From assembly GCA_019614645.1 (NCBI GenBank), contig JABWDB010000004.1:3534001-3598000 (forward strand): DNA of 64,000 bases. Reading direction: 5' to 3'. This document shows, one piece after another, positions 49,809 through 61,849 of the stretch (positions within the stretch are counted from its first letter, which is position 1; every line of letters begins with the position of its first letter). The stretch is from Stratiolaelaps scimitus. Lineage: Eukaryota > Arthropoda > Arachnida > Mesostigmata > Laelapidae. A program made the translations under genes and the position numbers. The notes under the pieces are model-generated. The model was not told where the DNA came from, did not search any database, and saw only the letters and a program-made list of their open reading frames with translations.

Positions 49809-49814
49809 GTGATG

Positions 49815-52800
49815 ATGGACCATATGTCTGAGAGACCAAACTTCACTATCAGACGCGAATGAAGCGAAACTCTCGATCACTGCGCCGCAGACCTTCGACG
49901 ATATTTGGCAACTTCCCTTGTTTTGCACTGTCGAAATCATCTGACGGCTACAACGACCACCAGAATAAGCATACGATTCTCTACGAGCGAACGGTTCGAC
50001 TAACATGCGAGATAGATGTATTGAAAAATGTCGATACGATCAGCGTGATGTGAAAAGCTAAGGCCCACAGGTTCGACCTTGGCCCACCTTCCCTTGAAAG
50101 AAAAGGATATCGATACGATTGTTCTGCTACATCGTTGGTTAACACTTCAATATGTTGCTAACATTGAAGTCGCCGACAAAAATGGTGGCACCCACATCGA
50201 GTGTAATTTTTGTGCGAATGTAATCTCTACGATCTCTTTCTCTCTCTCTGCTATGCCTCTGCACTCAGGCAGGTTCTTACACGTCACTAAACGCACACAC
50301 ACACACACTAGGCGAGCAGAGACCTCTCTATCACCCATGCTCTAATTCGTTCAGATAAACTGTAACACGCGAGAAACGCGTTCAAATGAACAGAATCGGC
50401 CTGACCTAAGCCTTTGCCTTTGGTACTCGTAGCGTGACTAAACGTTCTCCTTGTTCAGGCGATCGCGTGAAGCCTAACTATTTACACTGGTGAAACTGTC
50501 CTGTCTAGAAAATTTGACACTAAGCGTTAGTCTAAAAACACAGCCAAGGTGCAATCGACCGAAGCCAACCATTTTCCTCTAGACGTTTCTAGTGCAAACT
50601 ACGCATGAAGAGTCGACGTTGCGCCAAGCTGAAGCGTTCAAAAATCATATAATCTACAACTCGACATGATGCAAAACATACTTATCCCTGGAATATGACA
50701 TATCTTAAGAAAACCATTCATTCTGATAATAAACTCCCCCCCATAACATTGGAGAGCATAATTTCGCTAGTGCTGTAACAGGACATACCCATTTCGCTTG
50801 TTCATTGATTGGTCCTAAATTGGACATAATCTCCGGCAGCAAAACAGGGCAGCATACATTCATTGGCGCGGAACCCGAGCAAAATTAAACGCCTTCCAAC
50901 AGTGCCAACTGGATTAGTGGCAATCGATCGAGTCATCGACAGACGGAACAGATCAACGCAACGTATCATCCGCCCCTACAAGACTTCGACTACTGCTACC
51001 TCTAGAAAGTGTCGAATATTGTAGCGACTAACTGTTCACCGGCCTAGGCCTCGTACCTTGTCCTCTTTCGTGGCTTGCTGTGGCTAGCTGTGCCGGTGCG
51101 GTAGGCAGAGACATCCGGGCAGACATACGTGTCCTTGCGCGCAGAGGACGCGAAGAACCCGACGAACGTAGAGGGGACTAGGAGAGGAAGATGTGAAGTT
51201 TTTATTTCGTTTACGGTCAGTGATTTCGAAATCTCAAGACGGTGGCTGACTTCGAAACCATTTCGTTACCTCTTCGAGTGCCTCGGGGAGTAACCCTGCA
51301 CAGCTTGCCAAAGGGCCACGTCAACTAATAAAATACTTCCGTACCTTGACGTTGGGTAATAAATTTATATACACGACAGAACGTACGCACAGAGAGTCGG
51401 CGAGACGCTCCACTCCAGCATCGTTACGAGCTGCTCGATTTGTGCCAATCTGCACTATTCTAGACTTTCAATGTCGCTTCCCTATTCAACACACACGCCA
51501 CACGTCATGTCCATGTAGGACTATCGACCGGATCATTTGCTCGAACATCACAGGTGAGCGCCGCTTAGTCAGCGCGGTCTATTCTATTTATGATCGTTGT
51601 ACCTTTGTTACATCGTTTTTTATGTTCGAGGCGAATAAACAGAGTGTAAACGCGACGCCAACATCGGTACGATGATGGGTTGATGACGTTAATGGAAATT
51701 GTGTAAACAGAGTCCTGGATTACTTTGTCATCGAAGCTTCAAAACGAGCATTGAGAAGTCGTTTATTGAACATATGGCTGCTGCACGCACTCTTAAGGAA
51801 TATTTCGCGTCAACTAGGGGCATCTTCAGCGCGAATTGTAGGTCTAGCTATTATTCTAGGTATATTACAAGGACATATAAGTTGTACACCATAAGACTTT
51901 TTTTTTCTGAATTCTGAGGTCACTTAAAGAAAAACGATTATTCTAGCAAAATGTTTGATGATTCCATTAGTTCCATTCGGAATATTTTGGTACTAATTTG
52001 GTGCCCAAATTGTGCGGAGTCCCTTAATGAATTACGGTTTTCTAAGCACAATAAAATTAACTTCATCTTGACTCCCCAACAGATAATACTGACACTTCAA
52101 TAGATAATACTGTACCCTAGAATGTAGGTGCTACAATGCTCAGTTTTACGGGAAATGTCACACAAATGGATTTCCCTACAATATACAGATAATTCCTTTC
52201 AAGGTATTATTTTTTCAAAAAAAGTCAAAAAATCCAAAATTCGAAAAACTGAACGAATTTCTCGAAAAGTTGCGCATCGCACGATAACGATTGTAACTTG
52301 TTTATGACATTCTCTATTGAACTGACAACTTTATACCTCGTATATATATCCACACATTTGTAATTTTGCTGTGTGCTACGATTGCATTTTTATATCCACC
52401 ACCCCCACCCTGCAATCTACAGGAACTCTAACTTCAAGACATTTTCCAAAGATAAGGTTTACTCAATCTATTGTACTGTTCATGTGTTTTATACTTAAAT
52501 AACTGTTTGTAGAGGTTTCTCCAGCGATCGCGAACGAGTAGAATCTGATTTCACAGGTTAGGTGTGTGATGACACGCAAATCCTCGACTTTATCGACGGC
52601 TACTTTGAGGCTGTTCAGATGGATTTGTAGTAAAGTCTTATAATAACCTCGATGGGATCTGTAACTTATCGAGAGTCGAATATGAATATTGAGATGTGAT
52701 TTTGAGTTTTCCTGTTTCATATCCCTACGAGCTTCCACTCGAAACCCGACAGTGGACGTAAAATATGAGATTATTATTATATCGATAAACCAGAGCTGAG

Positions 52801-53115
52801 ATCGATACACCCTCTCCGAGTATAGGCGTATAATGGGATGGCGTTATCCCATATGGATGACGCTTTTCACGTAAATATATGCACGTATAACCTAGTCGTG
52901 CGCCATCATCGCAGTCGTGAGCTGAGTGCTGCCATCGATGATCAGAAAGACCGTGCAAGGTCGAGTATGGATCCAGACAATGCCGGACATATCTGAGTTT
53001 CACTAAATAAATAATAGATGTATCTCTATGATTGAGCCTTTGTAGCAGCTACATCTGCTTCCACTGATTGTATTGATCTGTTTGCTCAAGACCCTTCTGT
53101 TTTGCTAGCATCTAT
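49815..53115. other. Intergenic or intronic DNA, nothing recognised
   Basis: Short (CT)n and (AC)n runs lie at 50,238-50,250 and 50,294-50,309. A moderately GC-rich patch at 50,980-51,200 contains no gene I can identify. Minus-strand frames at 52,463-53,003 are open for 90-115 codons but unrecognised. Confidence 0.55.
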
Positions 53116-53340
53116 CGAATATGTATATATATATATATAGATGCATACATATGTCGGTGTAGAATTACCTTCACTCAGAAAATTGTTAGTAATTCGACAG
53201 AGCCCCTTCCCTCAAATGGAATCGACTGGCATGCGACGCAAATCAGTTTTTCCCATATTCTATAAAAATCCCCGATACATATATAATTTCATGGTAATAT
53301 TTAAATAAATTATACACATGACATTTCCACGCAGGGGTGC

Positions 53341-53365
53341 ATATATATATATATATATATATATA
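53341..53365. repeat. (TA)n microsatellite, 25 bp
   Basis: TA run; a second run of about 20 bp lies at 53,120-53,139. Confidence 0.9.
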
Positions 53366-53369
53366 CACG

Positions 53370-56300
53370 TGTCGCTGTTTTCCCCATAAATTAAGTACAT
53401 ATATGCAAACCGACAAAATTTGCCAAAGGTCAGACCTCAGTTCGTGCAAGTCGTAAGGGCAAAAACACGACAATATCGCTAAATGAAAGGGTACCATACA
53501 TCATACACAGCACACGATATAAAACACGACGTGCCCCGTATGAAATAGAGGTACGCCTTCGAGATCACAACTTTAATAAAACTTGCGGCGACGTAACGTA
53601 ATACGATGCCTGGTAGACAACACACACACACGGTAGAAACGTTCTTAAAATTGCTAATAGAAAAGTAAGCAAGGGAAAATTGGGGTCAACACCACGGCAT
53701 GTTCTTGGCTGGCCAGCGACGCGCTGTACCAGTCGCAGTGAGAGTTGATGGATCCGCTTTGAAATGAAATTACGCCGGACAGCCAAGAGATAGAGTGGGT
53801 TGTCTCAGTTAGATGGTCTATCAAACTGCTTGTTTCGTGTTACAACCGAGGGCCACTAGCCAGTATGACTCGCATGCGCAGTTAACCGAGTATGTTCTGG
53901 AGTCTAACTATAACGAAAGTCCTATAAAGCACACAGGGTGCCCAGACTGGAAAAAAGACTATTATTTTAAAATGGACTTTAGTCACACAGCTGAACAGCT
54001 GCATTTGAGAGTCGATGCCGGTTTGGTCACTGGGCCCCGTCATCCGTTGAAACGAGAACTTTTCAATGGTTCCGCATCAACCATTTGAGCAGCATTGTGA
54101 GGCTAATTTGTTAGTTGTGGGTTATTAATATTATTATCATTATTATTATATATGATTGGCCTAGTCCATCGAAATGTACTTCTGTAGCATCTAACCTCAT
54201 TTATACAGGTGTACTATAATACCTGATCCCCGACGTTTATTAAGTGGATTCCAGTGGATCCTAGTAGCTTATCCGTGTAGGAAGCTTTCAGCCAGTACCG
54301 GCAATGTGCATTGCTGCTTTCCACGTATCTAAAATTAGCAAGCCCCAATCAGGCCGGTGGCAAATTCAAGCATATGTGAGGAGAACGTATTTGCGATACG
54401 TATGACTTAAAGAAAGCGACTATGTGTATCTTCTTAGTCTATATTGGCCGCCGGTCGTTTAGGGACATTCAAAATTAAGTTCGGAGTAACGTGAGCCGGG
54501 TGGCGAGGCCAAGTAAACAGCCATCTGTCAAGTTTTCATCAGCGAGCCCTGTGGAATAGTAGCGTGCATTATGATGGAAGGCTTACGGTAGGGGAGGACC
54601 TTGGGGGAAAGGACCCAAGGCTTGTCCGGTGCATTGGACCGAAAACGGATGTTCAAGGGGTAACTGTGTTCTGGTTAGCTAGTCCCGAATAAGCTGTTGT
54701 GTCCTGCAAGGGCAGCTTGCACTTTGACACGCAACCTTGGCTTGGGTTCCACATAGCCATTTGTGACCTTTTTGACCCTCTATATGGTCCTGGTGTTGTT
54801 GTTCTTGTTGCTGTCGCTGGCGGGTGCCTTCATCTGGTCGTTCATTCCTCCATAGGACAGGAGGGAAAAACACTTAATATACGCACTTCTCTGAGGGTCC
54901 GGATTTGGCACATCAAGAACGTATGAAGGGATCTATTTCATCTTAACTCCTCAGCCCTTGACGTTGGTTGCAAGAGTTTCATGGTGATCGCAAAGGTTGC
55001 CCAACGCGGGTGCCCAAAGCGAAGCGCGGTAGCCCGCGGACCTGTGTGTATGCTGCAAAAATGAAATCAACGACACACACATATATATATATATATATTA
55101 TACACAAAACAATATATACACTATACAGTACTATCTTCCGAGGCGTTCGCATGCAGTCCTCTATCTGGGCTATTTTAGCCTTTCATCCATAGCGATCCCT
55201 GGCAGGCTTATCCCGTGTGTTTTTTACGCTCCGAGTTATTTGGGCGGAGCGCTGCGATGGAGTTTGTCCATCCATCGAGGATGGACCTCACAGTCGGCGA
55301 TGCGTACTATCACTCTGATTATTACGCCTCTTCCTGCTGCCTCTTCGTGCTAGCACTAGTAGTAGTAGTAGTAGTCGTCCTGGGTTAGTGGATGATGACG
55401 TGGCCTCAGCGCGTTTGACACGCCTCGGCATCTTTGGCTGGTCGCCATTGGCAAGAAACGGCTGGTGGTCGAAACACGCCCAGAGCCTTTCATGGACTTC
55501 TGGTGTCAGCCGCCACTATGGAAGGCATCACTGGTGGTGTCGTGAGAATGTGCTAGTCGGATGGATACGCTACGACGCTCGGAGACGGGGGTTGACTGCG
55601 GAGCAATAACGATGCCGACATGGCAGCCGGAGATTTACCACTGTAGGGAGGAAAAGTGCTGGCTGCCGTTAGCCATTGTGGTTAGAGCGTTCTACCTGAT
55701 GCGACGAGCGCATGCGTGCAGAAATGAATTTCTAACTAAGTGGGCTCTCCAGGATAAAATCGGGTAGCCTGCCATTCTAACCAGAACATCCACCCCCCTG
55801 GGACGCTGAGACAACGGCTGTGATAACAAAATGGGCTGCCTGTACACCTGTTCTCTCGCTCTTGGCATGTATGTATATATATATATATATATATATGTCT
55901 CCTATCGGGCGTAATGGTTACGCGGCTTGTGACTTTAGGGGATTTACCATTACGGAACCAACGCAAAACCAATTTGAACCTGCAATTATGATGGGTTTAG
56001 TCCAAAACCAGCGTACGTAGGGTCCACATACAAAAAAATCCGATGTGTTTGCTTGAAATAATATAACAAGATGAAAATTTCTAACAAGCTGAAAAGATTG
56101 GCTCGGTCTACGCCAAGCTATGCTGGTCCCAATATTTCGCACGATGTATAACCAGATTTCGGCTTGTTCCGTAAATGTTTGAAGCCGAAACATTTGAGGC
56201 GTCCAAGAGGCGTCGGTTAGAGGAACACATTGTGATTCTGTTTTCTACATTGGCATAATCTGTGACATGATTACTACGCCTTATACAGAAGGTCACTGAA

Positions 56301-59300
56301 TACATCGTACACATTCTGGCTCAAACAGAACTATAAAGATAAGATGGCCATTCAGTATCATGTGACATTAGACATTCAGGATCGATATATCGGCATAGGT
56401 GGCCCTACGGAAAGCTCTTTACCCTTTCCACGCCAGATTCGCCAGGTCTGCACACCAGATACGCTGTGAAAGGACCTTGATGGTCGGATATTAAACGAAA
56501 ACTGTGTAGATCAACAATTGAGTGTGCAGACAAGAAACGCTGTTACCGTCTGTATGTCTAGGGAAAGATGATTTAAAGCTTTGAACAGTAAAATGCGTAT
56601 TTCATCGTTCGGCGATTGGAGACGAAAGGCGAATTGTCTCTCCCTTTAGTTTTGATAACCTATTGTCATAATTTAGATTTTAAATTAAAGGGATAATAAA
56701 TTTCTTCAATTCAAAATTGTTTAGCTTTTAATCTTTAATCTTTCGTTGTTACCTCTCTCCTGATGGGTTATGCCTAAAACGAGACTCGACCGTGTGGCGA
56801 TCTGCTCATAATCTCGCTCATCTTTCCTGGGTGCCTATTCAACGATCGTAGGCATTCTCCTCTTACTTTCACGTCTGTATCTGCTCACAGCTCGGCTCCT
56901 AACTCATCACCTCGGCCTCGCAATCCGAGCAAGAAACCGTGCAAAGTAGGCAAGACATTTCTCGAGAAACAGTTGTTCTTCAAGCGAGGAACAATTAGAA
57001 CTCCTGACGGCAGATATAAATTAACGAATTATCTCGACAATCCATTAATAACGTTGCGCATCATCATCATCATCGTTATTCATATTCAATACCTTGTTAG
57101 CGAGTTTTTCCATGCTGCTGCGGTCACATACCCGAGTATTAATCGCGTAGCCAGACGGTCCTAATTATCGTCTCTACTTGTATATTAGATGCATTCTGTT
57201 ATTATTGAGAGCATAAATAAAGTCCGCCGTTCGCTGTGCCCTCTACGAATATCAGCTGAATCGACCGTCGTAAAGGGTCCAATCGGGGGCTTGCCGACTA
57301 TGTATAGCGCAGCTCTAAGTCGCACATTTTATTGGGCCTTTCATCGCTAGAAAACCAGGCCAGGGGCGCAGGCCAATGCTAGGTCAGGCCCATCGTCGTA
57401 TACTGCCACCATTAATCAAAACACAGCCGGAGCCACATCGACCTCTTCATGTCGCCGCGTGAGCGAAGCCGACCATCCATCCATGCGCCGACAAGTCCGA
57501 AACCAGGGCGCTCGTCCGTACAACTGGCTTTTGCTTATTAACAGGCGATCAGTCTCAACCACAGTTACACAACGAGGGGTCGTACCCGGAGAGATTGAAC
57601 AAAGGCGATGCTTGAGCACTCTGAATAGATGCGGATTACATTAACACTATCCATCTAATTGAGCACTGGCCTCGAACCGGTCACATGTACATGATTTATT
57701 TACTTCGAGGTCTCTACACTGCGTGCGCATGTCGGGAAGTCATGAATTTCAACTCGTCACAATGGCCCGAACAAGTCCATCCGGATTTACTATTGTCGTT
57801 GCGTTTTATTTCCAAGACACCCGAGCACTCGTCGAGCTGACTGCAAATGGCTCAGCCCGAGTGCACATTTCAGATATGCATTTCCCACCTCCGACGATGT
57901 TCTATTGGTACAGTGCAGGGCTTGCATGATGTCGCATTAGGAAATTACGCAAGGATACTGTATAAGCAAGGCAACGTTGTCCAATATGACCCAGTTAGCT
58001 TTACAGTAAAAGCCTTTTGAAAGACCTCGCCATTAACTATGCGAATTAAATGCATATGGACAGCGCGTCATATATATATATATATATATATATATGGATC
58101 GAAAGTACGATTACAGGATCGATAGAAGTGTGAATATCCCTAACTGGTTCCCCAGATTTGTATTTAAGGGTCTATGCGTCTAATTACACATTTGATAAAT
58201 GGAAAATTCAATTTTTGTGGTCGTCAACGCGCCTGGCGTGTAATCCATTTGCGTTTGTGGTTGAGTTTGCGCTTGTATTTGGGGCTGTTGCTGTTGTTAC
58301 TGTGTGCATATTGCTCACGTGACTTAAGATGTACGCACTGTATCTGTGACAATCAACTGCAGTCAGCTTATCCATTGGTCCCAATCCTATACTACATCCG
58401 GTGTGTTATACTAATCGCAATTCTAATATCTATCTTCACGCCTCATTCTCGGACGGTCATCCGATTTGCGCGATTTTTCCGTTTTGACAAAATGTCCTTG
58501 GCGACACTTTGCATTCATGAATTATGTTGTATCAAAATATGATACTAGGCATATGCGCACCATTTATTTATTTATTTATTTATTTTTAACTTCCCCCCAG
58601 AGACGTGGAACCACTTATTCAGTATGTCTTCAGAGTCCTCCGGGGAGGAGAGGAAGATATCTTTATATGCCTTAGTTATGCCTGGTAATCACTAGCTGTC
58701 CCAAGCATGTCGTGCGCGTCTTTGCCTCGATTTGGGTTTACTTGCAGTTCCCTAATCATGTTTCTTGAGAGAGGACTTCTTAGCGTACTTTCCTGCGCCA
58801 GGTATGGTCCACCCATCATCGTCTATCTTCGCCGTCTTTGTTCGCCTTTCTCCTGTCAGTCTTTCGTTGGCCTTCAGTCTTGTCCGAAGAAGGAATTTAC
58901 GCTGACGTATGCACACCGAATATTGTTAATTGGTCAGGGTTACGACCATTGTTTCTCGCCCTGGTTTAAATGCGTCGGTACGGGCACGGGTTTCACAGTT
59001 AGTGTATTTACATGCGTATGATTGCTTGCTCAGGTGATTCATGGGTCGCGGGGGGTCGCCCAAGCTCGTTTTGGTCCATCCTGGTTCGCAGACACGCGCG
59101 AATACGACTTGTGCTGGATTTCATACACATTTGGGAGCATCCTATATCTTGTTTAGCTTCGTGAAATGTTTTAACCTTTTTCCGATACAAATACGCCCGG
59201 GTAGTAAGATAACTTCTGTTTCATAAGATAGCCATGGCCTGCAAATGGGGCATCAAGACACTGTTTATTCAATGGTCTGTCACCGGGGCACTGCTCGCCA

Positions 59301-59455
59301 CTGGGACGCCGCAGCGACAGTTCCAGTAGGAACTTTTCTCGCTATGACGACCGACTGTTCGTATATAAATTAAATTACTTGTACGTTTATAGAACGACCG
59401 AGTGTGACTAGGACAAGGCGATTTTCAATTAACCCGTTGATTTTCCTTTTCATTT
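53370..59455. other. Intergenic or intronic DNA with microsatellites and a possible tRNA-like fragment
   Basis: No supported gene. (TA)n runs occur at 55,081-55,099, 55,874-55,896 and 58,070-58,095, an (AGT)n near 55,358-55,377 and a (TTTA)n near 58,561-58,590. At 55,669-55,700 GCCATTGTGGTTAGAGCG matches a tRNA A box (TGGTTAGAGCG), but no B box follows, so it may be a decayed SINE head. A stop-free stretch of about 129 codons on + (56,777-57,164) includes FLEKQLFFKRGTIRTPDGRY but matches nothing I know. Confidence 0.5.
58070..58095. repeat. (TA)n microsatellite, 26 bp
   Basis: Uninterrupted TA run. Confidence 0.9.
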
Positions 59456-59459
59456 CTAG

Positions 59460-59639
59460 CGTCTACCAAAACCCAGAACTGCTCCGATAGAAAAACCGCT
59501 AACAGCTTTTAGCCCGTTATCCACACCGACGCCCAGAGTAGGCTTTGTCACACAGCTTCGAAGATCGGCTGCGTTCGACAGCGTCGCCACCAGACAGACC
59601 TATTGTTCAGATGCTTCCCTCTCTTTGCCGTCCAGCTAG
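59460..59639 (+). CDS. Candidate terminal coding exon, unrecognised
   Basis: A strong-looking 3' splice site (TTTTCCTTTTCATTTCTAG, ending at 59,459) is followed by 59 open codons and a TAG at 59,637. The other two phases close within 20 codons. The product would be a Pro/Ser/Arg-rich tail (RLPKPRTAPIEKPLTAF ... SLSLPSS). It resembles disordered C-termini in general but no named family. No matching upstream exon was identified. Confidence 0.25.
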   Translation, partial: RLPKPRTAPIEKPLTAFSPLSTPTPRVGFVTQLRRSAAFDSVATRQTYCSDASLSLPSS

Positions 59640-60530
59640 AGGTGAAGTCCTTGGTCATTGACGACGTTGCCCTTCATGACGCTGACCCGCATCGAGCAGA
59701 GCTAGTTTAAAATCGATCACCACAACCGACTTAAAGTCCCATCAAGCGGCGCTCCTCTATTACACCTTCATAACATTTTTAGGCAGACTTTTTTGTTTGC
59801 CAATATTGCGACAGGCGAATGAAATGGATCTCGTCGGCCAGTTGCGACGCTTCTTTTACGCTATCAGCCATTGAGCACTACTGCTCTTGCTTCGGCACTG
59901 TGGATTTAACAACCTTGTCAGATGTCGGACAGATGCCAGACAGCATGGATGGGTAAAATTTACATTTTTCCTAAAAGTTTCTCGTCGTCGCTGCACTTCG
60001 TTCGATCCCTACGATATCTCGAACATCGACCGCATGGTTACTGTGTCGTCATCGGCTTCAGGCCGTCCTCGTGCGTTGTTTAGAGCTTGTCTCATGTCAT
60101 TTATCGAGCTAACATCTATTATTGTAGGAAGGGGTTGGCTTGTCCTCTGGCCTCGACCTACTGTCTCCGATGGTCGGAACGTCCATTAAGAGATTGTCTA
60201 CCAGAAAACACAACAATTGTCAGTAAACCTCAGGACGGTGTCTTTTTTTGTTTTCGGTGTTCACTTACTTAAATGTGATATCTGTACTGTGATCGTATCT
60301 ACTGGATATCAAGGAGACATGTTTTTTGCCAGAAGTCTCCCTGTTTACAAATCTCATCGAGGGTTGTTCAACGAGCACCGACCTTGCTATCTTGGTCGTT
60401 GGAAGCGTTCGGACACAAGTGTGCCCGCATCCACAGTAGACACAGTAAGCTATAATGTAAATGAACACATGTTTTTTGGTTGACCGCTAGGCCATGGCAT
60501 GCAAACTATCGATAGGGCCACTTTATAGGA
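59640..60530. other. Unassigned DNA after the candidate terminal exon
   Basis: Possible 3' UTR if the exon at 59,460 is real, but no AATAAA occurs close to it. A 100-codon open frame at 59,887-60,189 (+) has no recognisable domain. Confidence 0.4.
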
Positions 60531-60564
60531 TAAAGTGGTACAAAACCGCTTGCTTTCTCCCATA

Positions 60565-60650
60565 AGCGAGTCAGATAGCCGAACTCGAACCTGCGACCTC
60601 TCGTATCACAATGAGAAACGCACCGCTGGAACGAGCGCGACAACTAATAT
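60565..60650 (-). repeat. tRNA-like SINE head (second type)
   Basis: The minus strand reads CAGCGGTGCG, TTCTCATTGTGATACGAGAG, GTCGCAGGTTCGAGTTCGGC. The order (D-arm-like, anticodon-arm-like with complementary TCTC/GAGA, then B box GGTTCGAGTTC at 60,581-60,591) is that of a tRNA or tRNA-derived SINE. Base pairing of the anticodon and acceptor stems is imperfect, so a functional tRNA gene is unlikely. Confidence 0.4.
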
Positions 60651-60889
60651 CTGCATCTATTTGTCAATGTGCAAAGTGTCCTTTCCTGACTTTGTACTTG
60701 GCACACGTCGAAACTGCTGGTTATGTATAATATAGCCAAAAATGATTTTCTACTCATGGAAACTATTATAAATAAGAGGCTTTATTGCAGGAGATCCAGC
60801 TGATATTCAGAAGCTGATCGCCGAAGCTTGGGAATGGCGTCGAGTTGAATGGCAATATAGAACGATATCGAAAAGTTAATATATGATAC

Positions 60890-60990
60890 TTCTCAATCCT
60901 CAGACTTGCTTCATTCGAAGGCGATAAGATTGCATTGTGCTCTATTTCGTCAGGTTCGAGTCCCGCGACCTGGTGATGTACAGAGAACTT
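60890..60990 (+). repeat. tRNA-related SINE-like element, second copy of the 22.9-kb family
   Basis: B box GGTTCGAGTCC at 60,953-60,963 followed by CGCGACCTGGTGATG. The 26-bp block 60,953-60,978 differs from the reverse complement of 22,933-22,958 at three positions. The upstream tRNA-like part is more decayed (AAGGCGATAAGATTG shares only AAGGC). An AATAAA at 61,018-61,023 lies just downstream; it is not tied to any gene here. Confidence 0.42.
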
Positions 60991-61029
60991 AAGCATTGTA
61001 GAACCCCCAGTTCCGTCAATAAACCAATA

Positions 61030-61670
61030 TAAGCTTTGCCTCACAAGGGTTTTGCTGCATTAGCATTGCTGTTATGTGAGCCTCCAAGTATGCAGTAGCT
61101 AAAAAAAAGGTGATAAACGCGTTTGAGAAATATTTAGTATCAGTATCAATCGCATTCTTTATGTAACACACTTCCATAAAGTTAGATGGAACGATCATCG
61201 AACGATGTGAAGTCACGGAAACGGAGTACCTTGTATCGTGTAACGCAACTGTCCAATGTCCGCTAACATTGTACAGCTGCTAATTCTGCGCTAAACATAG
61301 TCACGACATTGCCATCGATCGGACAATACTGTAAGGATCATCGTTTCCTAGATGTTATCAGTGTCACCAAGATATATAATACTGAACAACTATATTGAAT
61401 AAGTTCACGTATACGCGTATACTAGTTCACCTAGACCATATACGAATAAGCGCAGTATGTCTAGTCTACACGACCCAATTTCTCCTTCCCAGGACACCAC
61501 ATTAATATATTAACCCTCACACATGTTAGCGGTAATGCAGAGCTAGCAATACGAAATTGCCCTAGGGCTTAATATCTCAGGCAGCCGCCAGTTCGAAAAA
61601 GGGTACCGTAGGTTAAAAGCTATTAGCAGCAGACGACATTAGTCTATGGAAAGATCGTGAACCACGAGAA
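61030..61670. other. Intergenic DNA, nothing recognised
   Basis: No gene, RNA or repeat that I can support. A small palindromic patch (CGTATACGCGTATAC) lies near 61,409-61,423. Confidence 0.5.
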
Positions 61671-61678
61671 AATCTGCA

Positions 61679-61849
61679 GTGAAGCCTGAAGTGAAAATCT
61701 CTACAGTCTCGATGATGAACCCTCACGACCCTCGCACAACGAGATTTATTGACTTGGCTCAATTTTGTGCACGTTTCGAACAACTGACGAGGAGACTGCG
61801 GGCCACCAATCACCAAAATACGAGCGAGTTCAACCACGTTCTCAAATAG
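61679..61849 (+). CDS. Candidate short exon or frame, unrecognised
   Basis: 56 open codons after ATCTGCAG (61,672-61,679) reading VKPEVKISTVSMMNPHDPR, then a helical-looking RFIDLAQFCARFEQLTRRLR and a stop at 61,847. The Leu/Phe/Arg spacing suits an amphipathic helix. No family was recognised and no partner exon found. It could be chance or a transposon scrap. Confidence 0.15.
   Translation: MKPEVKISTVSMMNPHDPRTTRFIDLAQFCARFEQLTRRLRATNHQNTSEFNHVLK

Noticed and set aside
57660..57690. CGGTTCGAGGCC on the minus strand as a pol III B box
   Set aside because: No A box at tRNA spacing and no similarity to the other tRNA-like elements.
59880..59895. CTTGCTTCGGCA resembling the 5' end of U6 snRNA
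   Set aside because: Only 12 bases match; the following ACATATACTAAAATTGG-type sequence is absent.
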